NCBI GenBank assembly: GCA_016786665.1
Contig: JAEUVZ010000058.1
Coordinates: forward strand, 1-64,000
Direction of reading: 5' to 3'
DNA: 64,000 nt
From: Flavipsychrobacter sp.
GTDB lineage: Bacteria > Bacteroidota > Bacteroidia > Chitinophagales > Chitinophagaceae
How positions within the stretch are numbered: position 1 is the stretch's first letter; every line of letters starts with the position of its first letter. The translations under genes were made by a program, and so were the position numbers. Below, piece after piece: positions 26,284 through 34,971 of this stretch. The notes below the pieces were generated by a model. It was not told the origin of the DNA and did no database searches. It saw only the letters and a program-made list of their open reading frames with translations.

Positions 26284-26673
26284 CTATAGTTTTTTCATCT
26301 GCTTCTCGGTTACCCACTTAGTGCCGTACACCGATTTCTCATACTCTATCTTGTACTTGTTCTCTCCCACTTCTATCACCTTTGCCGGTTCGGGTATCAT
26401 ACCGTATTCCACTTCCACTTTGTCCCCCACTTTAAATTTGGTTAGCGGTGCCTGCGTAGCATAGCCGCGTATCTTGTCTTTTGTTACCCATTCGTTCCAG
26501 CTATCGCTCCAGTCGTCGTAGCTCACAAAGTATTTGTCGCCATCTACTTTCTCTATCTTACCCTTATACCACGAGCCTTCGTGGTCTATCTCTATCTTAT
26601 CACCCACTTTTTGCGCCTGCGCCGCAAACGTGCCGATGCACAACATCATTACCAGGAAGAAAAGTTTTTTCAT
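26284..26673 (-). CDS. secreted protein with two Tudor/chromo-like domains
   Basis: A 129-residue protein. The start MKKLFFLVMM at 26673 gives a clear signal peptide ending AAQAQ; the longer frame at 26700 would mask it. Two repeats follow: KVGDKIEIDHEGSWYKGKIEKVDGDKYFVSYDDWSDSWNEWVTKDKI (about 22-68) and KVGDKVEVEYGMIPEPAKVIEVGENKYKIEYE (about 79-112). The W-Y-x-G-K and Y-x-Y-x-x-W pattern is that of Tudor-knot/agenet-type barrels. A secreted form is unusual for a fold best known from nucleic-acid and chromatin proteins. The ligand is unknown. It has its own terminator and is probably monocistronic. Confidence 0.8.
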   Translation of the reverse strand: MKKLFFLVMMLCIGTFAAQAQKVGDKIEIDHEGSWYKGKIEKVDGDKYFVSYDDWSDSWNEWVTKDKIRGYATQAPLTKFKVGDKVEVEYGMIPEPAKVIEVGENKYKIEYEKSVYGTKWVTEKQMKKL

Positions 26674-26759
26674 CTTTTTGTGTTTTAAAGCGTTAAACAT
26701 TAATTATTAAATGACCGTTTGTTTAGTGACTATGGATGAGTACAGGCAATTTAGGGGCC

Positions 26760-26789
26760 AAAAAAATGCCGCCCAAAAGGACGGCATTA
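26760..26789 (-). terminator. Rho-independent terminator of the metzincin gene
   Basis: A stem AATGCCGCCC / GGACGGCATT with one G-T pair (26765-26774, 26779-26788). On the minus strand it is followed by T6. It starts about 20 bp past the stop at 26808. Confidence 0.85.
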
Positions 26790-26807
26790 AAATTTAATTA
26801 AAAATAT

Positions 26808-29336
26808 CTATCCTTTCGGCTCCAGCGCCTGCTTTATGCGCTCGCTGATATCCTGAAGGTGGTATTTGCTCATTTTATCGGTAGTGCCGGGTATGGCGGC
26901 GTTCACCTGGGCCCGCAGGCTGCTCAGTTGCCCCCTCGCCACCGACATTACATCGGTATTCTTATACACCGTATTGGCCGTCTGCACGCTGCCGCGGCCC
27001 ACGCTCATGGTCGACTTGCCCTCGGGGTCTACCAGGTTGATGAGCGCTTCGGTATATGCCTTCTGCAGGTTACGGCGGTAGGCGTCTATGGGCTTCCGGC
27101 TGGTGAGTTCGCTCCATATGCCCTTGCGCACATCGCTTATCATATCGTCCATAGAGTACGTTCCGGCACCAAAACGGTTACTGCTTACCGACAGGCGGTG
27201 CAGGCGCTGCGCGGAAAACAGGCTGTTCAGCACATTTACCTGCAGGTTGCTCACCGACTCGAACCCTACAGGGTTGCTTATCTTGTTCAGTATCTGCCCG
27301 TCCAGCAACCAAACCGGTGTTTCAAACAGCTGCTTGTTCAGGAAGGCTACAGCTTCCTGCTGTATCGCTTTCGGGGTAGGTTCGTACACGTCTCCCTGCT
27401 GCTCTATGCTTTTGGGTGTTTCGTACACACCACCTACATTCTTCAGCACGTGGTTCATGTAGCGATTAAACTGGCCCACCAGCGCTCCGTACATGGTAGA
27501 GAGGTTCTCATACTTGTCCGCATCTTCTTTGGTCCACTCGGGCAGGTTCACCAGTATGCGCTTCAGGTTCTTAATACCATATTCGCTGGCCTTCATGCTG
27601 TTATCGCCCAGGTCTTCGGTTTGTGAGCGCGGGTCGAAGGGGTTGGTCTCCGTACCGAACCATAGCCTGGGGTTAGCCGATAGATTATCGATGATCCACT
27701 TGTTCACTATCTTTTTATCCGCTTCCGCGTCGCGGGCGTCGGTCAGGGTATAGCCCCACTTTATCGCCCACAGGTCGTACTCCCCTATGCGCGGAAACAA
27801 ACCTACCTGTGCTATGTTATCTTCCGGCTGCGCCACATAGTTGAAGCGGGCGTAGTCCATTATAGAGGCGGTGTGGCCATTGGCTTCTACCCACGCTTTG
27901 TTGCGCAGGTTCTCTACCGGCGTGCGGCTGCTGCTGCCCATGTTGTGGCGCAGGCCCAGGGTATGCCCTACCTCGTGGCTGGAGACGAAGCGGATGAGCT
28001 GGCCCATCAGTTCGTCGTCAAATTTCATCTTGCGCGCGCGCGGGTCTACCGCTGCCGCCTGTATCATATACCAGTCGTGCACCAGCTTCATCACGTTGTG
28101 GTACCAGCCTATGTGGCTCTCCATTATTTCTCCGCTCCGCGGGTCGTGTACGTTGGGGCCATATGCGTTGGGGATATCCGAAGGGAGGTAGCGCACTACC
28201 GAGAAGCGCGCGTCTTCCAGGTTCATGGTGCTGTCTTCCGGCCACTCCTTCCCTACTATCGCATTCTTAAAGCCCGCTTTCTCAAAAGCCACCTGCCAGT
28301 CGTCTATACCCTGTATCAGGTACTTGCGCCAGCGCTTGGGCGTTGCGGGGTCTATATAGTACACTATGGGCTTCTTAGGCTCTACCAGTTCGCCGCGCTT
28401 CCACCTGGCCACGTCCTCGTCTTTAGGCTCCAGCCTCCAGCGCACGATGAACACTTCATTTTCCGCCTTCTGCTGGTCGTCGGCATACACCGTGTAGTCA
28501 TCCGCAAAATAACCCACGCGTGGGTCAAACAGGCGCTTCTTCATCGGCACCTTTGGCAGTAGTATAAAGGAGTTGTTCATCTCCAGCGTTACCGTACCGG
28601 CGGTATAGGCCGCAGGCAGCGTAGTGCTGGGGAACTGCCCGGGAGAAACCGGCATAAAGCTGGGTACCGAGCTGTAAGTGCGCACCGTGCGCACTTCGGT
28701 ATTGATGGGATACGAGTGAATATGCGCTATATACGATTTGTCGGCCTGGATGCCGCCCAGGTTAAAACGCTTTTTGGTGTAAGGGCTCAGGCTTACCGGG
28801 GCGTTGTCCCCTTTAAAGTAGTCAGTAACATCTATTACCACGGCGCCGCTGTCTTTGCCCATCGCCTTTATTTCAAACGCCCCGGCTATCGGGTTCAGGT
28901 TAGAGTTGCTCACCGCCTTGTAGATGTCGGTGGTGGAGTCGGCCATGCTGATGGTGGTGACCACGCGCAGAAATACATTCTTATTCGGCCCTTTCTCAAA
29001 CATGATGGTCTGCTGGTTTTCCAGCTCTCCGGCATATACGCCGCCGCCGCCGGCCGTCTTGCTGTATCGGGTGGTCATGATCATTTCCCGGCCCATCAGG
29101 CTGTCGGCTATTTCAAAATACCACTTATCCTCCACCTGGTGAACGATAAACAAACCATTTCGGGTAATAGCTTTATCGGTGATCACCTTTTTATACGGTT
29201 GAGGGCCTTTCTTGCTGGCCGCGGAACTATCCGCCTTGGGAGCCGCAGCCGCTACCGGCTTGTTCTTATCCTTCTTCTTAGCCGTTGCCCCCAATACCGG
29301 CAACAGCAGCAATGCTGCAATGAGCGCTTTCTTCAT
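26808..29336 (-). CDS. zinc-dependent metzincin-type metalloprotease (DUF5117/DUF5118 type)
   Basis: An 842-residue secreted protein. Residues 1-20 are a signal peptide (MKKALIAALLLLPVLGATAK), then a Lys/Ala/Pro linker. The zinc site HEVGHTLGLRH (454-464) fits HExxHxxGxxH, with a following Met-turn-like region. The N-terminal 250 residues resemble a DUF5118/DUF5117 pair that precedes the protease in this Bacteroidota family (YSKTAGGGGVYAG, FEIKAMG). The C-terminal part (about 560-842) is a helical domain. These enzymes are periplasmic or surface endopeptidases of unknown physiological targets. It is monocistronic. Confidence 0.92.
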   Translation of the reverse strand: MKKALIAALLLLPVLGATAKKKDKNKPVAAAAPKADSSAASKKGPQPYKKVITDKAITRNGLFIVHQVEDKWYFEIADSLMGREMIMTTRYSKTAGGGGVYAGELENQQTIMFEKGPNKNVFLRVVTTISMADSTTDIYKAVSNSNLNPIAGAFEIKAMGKDSGAVVIDVTDYFKGDNAPVSLSPYTKKRFNLGGIQADKSYIAHIHSYPINTEVRTVRTYSSVPSFMPVSPGQFPSTTLPAAYTAGTVTLEMNNSFILLPKVPMKKRLFDPRVGYFADDYTVYADDQQKAENEVFIVRWRLEPKDEDVARWKRGELVEPKKPIVYYIDPATPKRWRKYLIQGIDDWQVAFEKAGFKNAIVGKEWPEDSTMNLEDARFSVVRYLPSDIPNAYGPNVHDPRSGEIMESHIGWYHNVMKLVHDWYMIQAAAVDPRARKMKFDDELMGQLIRFVSSHEVGHTLGLRHNMGSSSRTPVENLRNKAWVEANGHTASIMDYARFNYVAQPEDNIAQVGLFPRIGEYDLWAIKWGYTLTDARDAEADKKIVNKWIIDNLSANPRLWFGTETNPFDPRSQTEDLGDNSMKASEYGIKNLKRILVNLPEWTKEDADKYENLSTMYGALVGQFNRYMNHVLKNVGGVYETPKSIEQQGDVYEPTPKAIQQEAVAFLNKQLFETPVWLLDGQILNKISNPVGFESVSNLQVNVLNSLFSAQRLHRLSVSSNRFGAGTYSMDDMISDVRKGIWSELTSRKPIDAYRRNLQKAYTEALINLVDPEGKSTMSVGRGSVQTANTVYKNTDVMSVARGQLSSLRAQVNAAIPGTTDKMSKYHLQDISERIKQALEPKG

Positions 29337-29456
29337 ACTTGTGCGTGTAATAAACCGCTAATATATTGAATTAGAGGCAGGAATGGACAGACTACCGGGT
29401 AAAATACCGTTGGATGGGGGAGGGGTGATTATTATTAAGTTATCCACTTTAATACA

Positions 29457-31904
29457 CTATTTAGATTGCCAATAATTCTTCATCTGTTCTTTTATTAACA
29501 AATATTCAGCCTCATCAATACCGTAATTAGTAATGTATTTCATATCTATGTCGAACCTCTTCTCAAAATCTTCAAATCTATCAAAGCCTAAAACACACTC
29601 CTTGTAAAAATCGATTGCCCTGTCTGTATTTCCCGAGCACAACTCAAAATGTCCCAAATTGCCTAGCAAAATTTTACTTTTTTGAATTGAATATGCTTTA
29701 TACATATATTTACCGGCCAACTCTAAATCAATTTTGCAAACAAGGTACATTCGTCCAACATTCATCAATGTCAGAAGATTATTCTTTTCAATACCTAGTG
29801 CTAATTCAGAATACTTTAATGCCTGACTATTATCTTCTAAGTCCGTATATGCAGAAATCAACAAATTGTAGATACGAGAAAGCAATTTCTTTTCTTGCTT
29901 AGCTAATGCCCTCAGCCCATAGTTTGCTGCTTGTTGGTAATCCTCTTTCGCCATGTAAGCCCATCCTTTTCTGACTAAGAATTCTGGATCATTTGGATAT
30001 AAACTTAGACCGTAATCCAAAATATTAACCTCATCATCGTTTCGATCAAGATTGTCGTAACAGAGACTCAAGTTGAGAATTATCTCTCTATTTGATGGAG
30101 AAATTTCTTTTGCCAGTAATAATACTCCTAAAGCGTCATCATACATTTCCAAATTCGCATAACAAAGTCCCATTAAACGAAATGCATTAAAGCTTAATTC
30201 ATCTTCTTTAATCTTACGAAGGTACTGAAGTGCCAATTTATAGTCTGGATTGGAAAGATTGGCATGAGATTCAGCTATCAGAATTAATGCTTCCATATTC
30301 TGAGGCTCTATCTGTAATAGCTCATTCAAACGAACTATTGCATTAGCATAATCCTCATTATTGACTAAATTCTCGGCAGTTAAAAACAATTCATTTATTC
30401 TACTCAGAATAAGAGACTTAACTTTCGTTTGCACGATAGTTGTACGAGTCTTGAAAACATCCTGAATTTTATTTTTTGAATAGTGTGTTAGAAAATTATA
30501 GTATTCTGCAGTGAGATTTTGATAAGGTGCAAACGCCGATGAAATTGATAACTGGCGATTCATAGTGTCAATAAACTGTTTTAAGGCCTCATTTCTCTTA
30601 AGGTCTACATCTTTGACTTCCTTAACATTACCTTCAGGTAGAGACAAACACAAGAAATACTTGAAAGAGTCTAGAAATGGTAATTTTGTAATAGCTGCCT
30701 TAAAATGCTCACCATCAATATTTTCAGGACAATTGTCTAGTGACTCTTCTAGTACGGAGTTATCCTCGTAAAAGGGCAGGAAACAGTTTGCTGGCGAGTC
30801 AAAAAAGCTATTACTATAAATAGAATCAGCTGATATTGTCTCTTTGAACAATCCATGTACTAAAATTAACTCCATAACTTTCAATCCTTCTTGAACATCA
30901 TCTAGATTTTTGAGCGTTTCTAACCTCTTTTTCAAATTATCAAATCGCCCAATTTTATTGTGATGTTTTATCAAAGCAAGAACGAGGCTAACTAACGCAC
31001 ATTGCCACACCCTATCTTCAAAATCGGTCAAAAAATCTATCAGAACACTTATCTTTTGAGGGGCAAATTTTCTGTCACTCAACAGAGATAAGGTTATCGC
31101 ATTCACAATAATTTTTCGGTCATACCAGGAAAAATCCCTCTGATTACCTCGAACCTTGAGAATCTCTTGATAAGTCAAATCGTCTAACACCTCCAGCGAT
31201 ATAATACTTTCAAATAACGACTTAGCTACTTTATTCTTAAGCGCTGACACATTCAGTATTTTATCATCAAGCACTCCAACTAGTTTGTTGTACAGTGCCC
31301 TTTTAAGTTCCTGAACGGTATCAAAATCTCCCTGTGAACTATTATAGTTAAGTGCAGTTGCTTCCTGCGAAAAAAGTGCTACTAAACTTTCAAGAGATTC
31401 ATTCAAGTCACTATCATTGTCTACAAGTACCTTCTCGACGCTACTTTTTTTCGTAGAAATAGCTAATATTACCTTCTTAAGACTTTGGGTAATATCATTA
31501 AAAGCAGCATCTTGATCTGACCATTTGGTAATAGGCAAAGCACTTTTGGGCAAGCACTCCATATTTTTAAAAGGAAGTTTCTCATGTTGCCAATCACACT
31601 CTCGTAATATTATCGGAATTACTACTGCCTTTCCCTCGCTATACAGTTCAATGGCTTTTGCAACTTCTACATCAACGCAATAATTTGAAGCTAAAAAATC
31701 ACGGCTTAACAACAACAGAATTATATCAGATTCTTGCAACTCCACCATAATATTTTCATCAATATCACCACCAGGGATTATCTTTCGAAAGTACCACTCA
31801 TGCAGCCCATCATGCCTCTTAAGTATAGCTAAAGACTTTTCCAATTCTTCTCGGAAAGACTCATCTTTCTCAGCATATGAATAAAACAACTTAATAGTTT
31901 TCAT
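29457..31904 (-). CDS. TIR-domain protein with C-terminal TPR array
   Basis: An 815-residue protein. Residues 1-150 are a TIR domain: box 1 LFYSYAEKDESF, then GDIDENIMVELQESDIILLLLSRDFLASNYC with Ser67-Arg68-Asp69 and Cys76. Glu80 (in CVDVEVAKA) is in the place of the catalytic Glu of NAD-cleaving TIR enzymes. Residues about 150-510 are helical with no family recognised. Residues about 515-790 hold about seven TPR repeats (RLMGLCYANLEMYDDAL, ILNLSLCYDNLDR, KGWAYMAKEDYQQA). There is no signal or membrane segment, so it is cytosolic. The gene is far AT-richer than its neighbours: two hand-counted 60-base lines are 27% and 33% GC, against 63% for a line just past its upstream end. It lies 55 bp after the FAD gene. 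An immune or NAD-depleting role is inference from the domains. Confidence 0.9.
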   Translation of the reverse strand: MKTIKLFYSYAEKDESFREELEKSLAILKRHDGLHEWYFRKIIPGGDIDENIMVELQESDIILLLLSRDFLASNYCVDVEVAKAIELYSEGKAVVIPIILRECDWQHEKLPFKNMECLPKSALPITKWSDQDAAFNDITQSLKKVILAISTKKSSVEKVLVDNDSDLNESLESLVALFSQEATALNYNSSQGDFDTVQELKRALYNKLVGVLDDKILNVSALKNKVAKSLFESIISLEVLDDLTYQEILKVRGNQRDFSWYDRKIIVNAITLSLLSDRKFAPQKISVLIDFLTDFEDRVWQCALVSLVLALIKHHNKIGRFDNLKKRLETLKNLDDVQEGLKVMELILVHGLFKETISADSIYSNSFFDSPANCFLPFYEDNSVLEESLDNCPENIDGEHFKAAITKLPFLDSFKYFLCLSLPEGNVKEVKDVDLKRNEALKQFIDTMNRQLSISSAFAPYQNLTAEYYNFLTHYSKNKIQDVFKTRTTIVQTKVKSLILSRINELFLTAENLVNNEDYANAIVRLNELLQIEPQNMEALILIAESHANLSNPDYKLALQYLRKIKEDELSFNAFRLMGLCYANLEMYDDALGVLLLAKEISPSNREIILNLSLCYDNLDRNDDEVNILDYGLSLYPNDPEFLVRKGWAYMAKEDYQQAANYGLRALAKQEKKLLSRIYNLLISAYTDLEDNSQALKYSELALGIEKNNLLTLMNVGRMYLVCKIDLELAGKYMYKAYSIQKSKILLGNLGHFELCSGNTDRAIDFYKECVLGFDRFEDFEKRFDIDMKYITNYGIDEAEYLLIKEQMKNYWQSK

Positions 31905-31959
31905 CAGTAGGCAGCTATTTTACTTAAAAATACAGTTTGAAAGCTTATATAGCAAGTCC

Positions 31960-33102
31960 TTATAACACCTCCCCATGCGTCAGCCCTATCAGTTTCCGCT
32001 CCAGCGGGGGTATGGCGTGTACCGTGTTCAGGAACAGGCTCGTGAGTGCCGGGTTGCCGAAGAAGCGCTGAATGGTGCGGCCCCAGTAGAGGCGGGTTTT
32101 GAATTGTTTGCTCCAGAGGCGGAGGTAGGCGGCTTCCAGTTGCGCGCGCTCGCGCGGGGGTATGGTGGTGTGGCGCAGTATGTCGCTTTCTTTTATCAGG
32201 TCTGTTAACAGCTTCGCCGCACCTATGGCCATGCTCATGCCGTTGCCGCAGAGCGGGGTGATGAGTCCGGCGGCATCGCCGCACATGAGGATGTGGTTAT
32301 CTACTACCGTCTTGGGCGCAAACGATATTTGCGTAATGGCCAGCGGCGCCTCCCACAAAAAATTCGCTCGCCTGAAAATATCTTTCAGCACCGGGTTTTT
32401 AAAGAGCACTTTTTCTTCCAGCTCGGGTATGCTGCTGTGCTGCTCCTTTGGCGCGCGGTAGCTGAGGTAGCAAAGGTTGTATCTATTCCCTTCCACCCGG
32501 GAGATACCACAATAGCCATCCCGGAAGTTGTCCAGCCCTATCTCATCTTCCGGGTAGTCTATTTCTATATGGTACTTTACACCGGTGTAGCCGGTATGTT
32601 GCTGTATAAAGTCGCGATGGAGTTTCTTATCCAGGGTATCGCGCTTGCCATAGCTGCCGATAACGAGTTTGCCGCTATAAGTATCGCTGCTGGTAGTAAC
32701 CGTAAACTGCTCACCGCTGAACGCAATATCGCTCACCCGGGTATTGGTGCGCACCTCCGCCCCCAGGGCGAGCGCCCGCTGATACAATTCATTATCTATT
32801 GTATAGCGGCTGATGCCAAAGCCCCCCATATCAAGCGCGGTACGGATGTTCTTTCCCATGGGCGTAGAGATGCGCAGGCGTTTAATAGCCGCCGCGCCAT
32901 GGGCAAAGGGGTCAAACCCCAGCGAGCGCAGGTAGGGCAGCACCTCGTTGCTGATATACTCGCCGCAGACCTTATGATAGGGATACTGTTTCTTTTCTAT
33001 CAGCAGTGTTTTGTATCCGGCACGGGCTAGTTCAATGGTAGCGGTAAGGCCCGCCAGGCCGCCGCCAATCACTATCACATCATATGTTGCGTTCGCGCTC
33101 AT
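31960..33102 (-). CDS. FAD-dependent oxidoreductase of the geranylgeranyl-reductase/monooxygenase type
   Basis: A 380-residue protein. The ATG at 33102 (MSANATYDVIVIGGG) overlaps the preceding stop as ATGA, so the two genes are probably translationally coupled. The FAD-binding Rossmann motif is GGGLAG (13-18), the second FAD motif is MCGDAAGLITPLCGNGMSMA (about 285-305). The N-terminal HKVCGEYISNEV segment is typical of the geranylgeranyl-reductase-like oxidoreductases. A ring hydroxylase or reductase acting on the type III PKS product is the likely job; SrsC, an FAD hydroxylase in the srsABC phenolic-lipid set of Streptomyces griseus, is the nearest functional analogy known to me. Confidence 0.9.
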   Translation of the reverse strand: MSANATYDVIVIGGGLAGLTATIELARAGYKTLLIEKKQYPYHKVCGEYISNEVLPYLRSLGFDPFAHGAAAIKRLRISTPMGKNIRTALDMGGFGISRYTIDNELYQRALALGAEVRTNTRVSDIAFSGEQFTVTTSSDTYSGKLVIGSYGKRDTLDKKLHRDFIQQHTGYTGVKYHIEIDYPEDEIGLDNFRDGYCGISRVEGNRYNLCYLSYRAPKEQHSSIPELEEKVLFKNPVLKDIFRRANFLWEAPLAITQISFAPKTVVDNHILMCGDAAGLITPLCGNGMSMAIGAAKLLTDLIKESDILRHTTIPPRERAQLEAAYLRLWSKQFKTRLYWGRTIQRFFGNPALTSLFLNTVHAIPPLERKLIGLTHGEVL

Positions 33103-33797
33103 TTGTAGATGATGAGTTGCCAGCGCCAGGCCCAGCGCCACTTGAGTGAATAATGACTGATGCCCGCCGCCGCCAGCGTTTCCTCCCAGTCCCGGCGGGT
33201 AAAAGCGCGCGCTACCGAGAGCCGTGCATCGTAGCGCACCAGGCGGGCTTTGGCAAACAAGTACGTAAGTACCGCAATGGCATAGTAGGCGAACCAATGC
33301 CGGTGCAGGTCGTTTATGATAACGGCGCGTTGGGCCAATGTGTGCATCCGCTTCAAAATACCAACCAGCGCCTCTTTCTCAAAGTGGTGGCAAAAGAGGC
33401 TGGCGGTGGTGATGTCGGCACGCTCGCTCATCAGCGCGTCATCAAATACGTTGAGCGCTTTATAGGTAATGTCTGTATACCCCGCCGAGCGCTCTTCGGC
33501 AAACTCTATTATGTCGGGGTTCAGGTCTATGCCGGTGAGCTGCACTTTCTTGTGGCGTCTCTTCGCCCATTCCGATATTTTCCGGAGCATATCTCCGCCG
33601 CCGCAACCTACATCCAGTATGGTGAGCGGTTCTTCTTTTATATCCAGTTTGTCAAGCGCCTCCGTTACTACCCCGTATCCCCCCAGGCGGATGTTGATGG
33701 CTTCTATCTCGCGCAGCGCTATGCGGATGTCCTCGCGCGGTATATCCGGCTCGTCCATTATTTCCAAAAGGGTGCTGCGTTGGGAGAAATCCGGCAT
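33099..33797 (-). CDS. class I SAM-dependent methyltransferase
   Basis: A 232-residue methyltransferase. SAM-binding motif I is TILDVGCGGGDML (59-71), the acidic motif is LTGIDLNPDIIEFA, and the later segment ALNVFDDALMSERADITTASLFCHHFE matches motif post-I/II. It lies 10 bp after the type III PKS gene and overlaps the FAD gene by 4 bp. This order (PKS, methyltransferase, FAD enzyme) is the same as srsA-srsB-srsC, where the methyltransferase acts on the alkylresorcinol product. The substrate here is not known. Confidence 0.93.
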   Translation of the reverse strand: MPDFSQRSTLLEIMDEPDIPREDIRIALREIEAINIRLGGYGVVTEALDKLDIKEEPLTILDVGCGGGDMLRKISEWAKRRHKKVQLTGIDLNPDIIEFAEERSAGYTDITYKALNVFDDALMSERADITTASLFCHHFEKEALVGILKRMHTLAQRAVIINDLHRHWFAYYAIAVLTYLFAKARLVRYDARLSVARAFTRRDWEETLAAAGISHYSLKWRWAWRWQLIIYK

Positions 33798-33807
33798 GAG
33801 CAGTGGT

Positions 33808-34926
33808 TTACATCACTTCCAATATCATAGACTCCATCGTAATGCCGGGGCCGAAGGCACAGGATAATATTTTCTTTCCTTTATCGGCAGCCGACCATTG
33901 CTCCAGGTAGCGCCGCAGCACGAACATGACTGTCACAGAGCTCATGTTACCGTAGTCGCGCAGTATGGAGTACGATACACCATTCTGCTCCCGGCTGATG
34001 TTCAGCGACTCCTGGCAGGCTTCCAGTATTTTCACCCCGCCTGGGTGTATGGCGTAGTAGTCTATTTCTTCTTGTTCCAGTTGTGCTTTGCGCAGCAGGC
34101 TATCTACCAGGGCGCGCATATTTCCTTTTACCACGTTGGGCACTTCGGGCGTCAGGCGCAGGTCAAAGCCATAATCACCTATACGCCACACCATGTCGTT
34201 GGAGGCATTGGGCTCAAATTCCGAGTAGAAGTGGCGCAGGCCCAGGGTGCTGTGCGTTTCCCCGCTGTTAATATTTTTCGCCGATATCACCGCCGCGGCA
34301 GCCCCATCACTAAAGATGGCATTGGCCACCACCTGGAAGGGGTCGCTGCTTCTGCGGTAGTGCAGCGAGCAGAGTTCCACACCGGCTATCAGTACCACGG
34401 CGCTCTCGTCGGCTTTGGATATGTAGTAGGCCGACTTCAACGCATTAATAGCGGCATAGCAGCCCATAAAGTTGATACAGGTGCGTTCCACATGACGCTC
34501 CAGGCCCAGGCTTTCCACCAGCTGTATATCCAGGCCGGGGGCGTGCATGCCCGTGCAGCTAAAGGTGATGAGATGGGTAATGTCTTTCCGGTCCAGCGTG
34601 GGCAGTTGCGCCAGGCAATCGCGCGCGGCTTCGTCGCAGAGGGCGGGCGCGTATTCCTCGTATATATTCATCCGCAGCGAAACGGCCACATCCGGGTAGT
34701 CTCCCGAAGGGTGAAAAAGCCGGTTCTCCGCACTGTCCTCACGCTCAAATTCACTCAGCACACTGTGGCGGTATTTAATGCCGCTTCTGCCATATATCGT
34801 TTTCAGTACCAGCCGCTCCTCGCGGCTGATGCCATTGGCCGCTTCTATCACAGAAGCGTGCTGCTCCTGCGATATCCTGTTCGGCGGCACCGCTGTTCCT
34901 ATCGCTTGTATTCCGGGGTAAATCAT
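33808..34926 (-). CDS. type III polyketide synthase
   Basis: A 372-residue chalcone-synthase-like enzyme. The catalytic triad is visible as Cys156 in INFMGCYAAI, His294 in YYAIHPGGVK and Asn327 in RDYGNMSS, with a final GFGPG-like segment AFGPGITMESMIL. Type III PKS enzymes are homodimers that condense malonyl-CoA onto a starter acyl-CoA to give resorcinols, pyrones or chalcones. The product cannot be read from sequence. It heads the PKS-methyltransferase-FAD series, and the UbiA gene starts 45 bp away in the opposite direction. Confidence 0.95.
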   Translation of the reverse strand: MIYPGIQAIGTAVPPNRISQEQHASVIEAANGISREERLVLKTIYGRSGIKYRHSVLSEFEREDSAENRLFHPSGDYPDVAVSLRMNIYEEYAPALCDEAARDCLAQLPTLDRKDITHLITFSCTGMHAPGLDIQLVESLGLERHVERTCINFMGCYAAINALKSAYYISKADESAVVLIAGVELCSLHYRRSSDPFQVVANAIFSDGAAAAVISAKNINSGETHSTLGLRHFYSEFEPNASNDMVWRIGDYGFDLRLTPEVPNVVKGNMRALVDSLLRKAQLEQEEIDYYAIHPGGVKILEACQESLNISREQNGVSYSILRDYGNMSSVTVMFVLRRYLEQWSAADKGKKILSCAFGPGITMESMILEVM

Positions 34927-34971
34927 TCTTGCCTTAAATTACTCTATATTTAGGATATAAATATCGTACTC

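Noticed and set aside
29457-31904. Thoeris or other named multi-gene TIR defence system
   Set aside because: No ThsA-like, Argonaute, STING or cyclase gene lies next to the TIR gene; the neighbours are PKS-cluster and metzincin genes.
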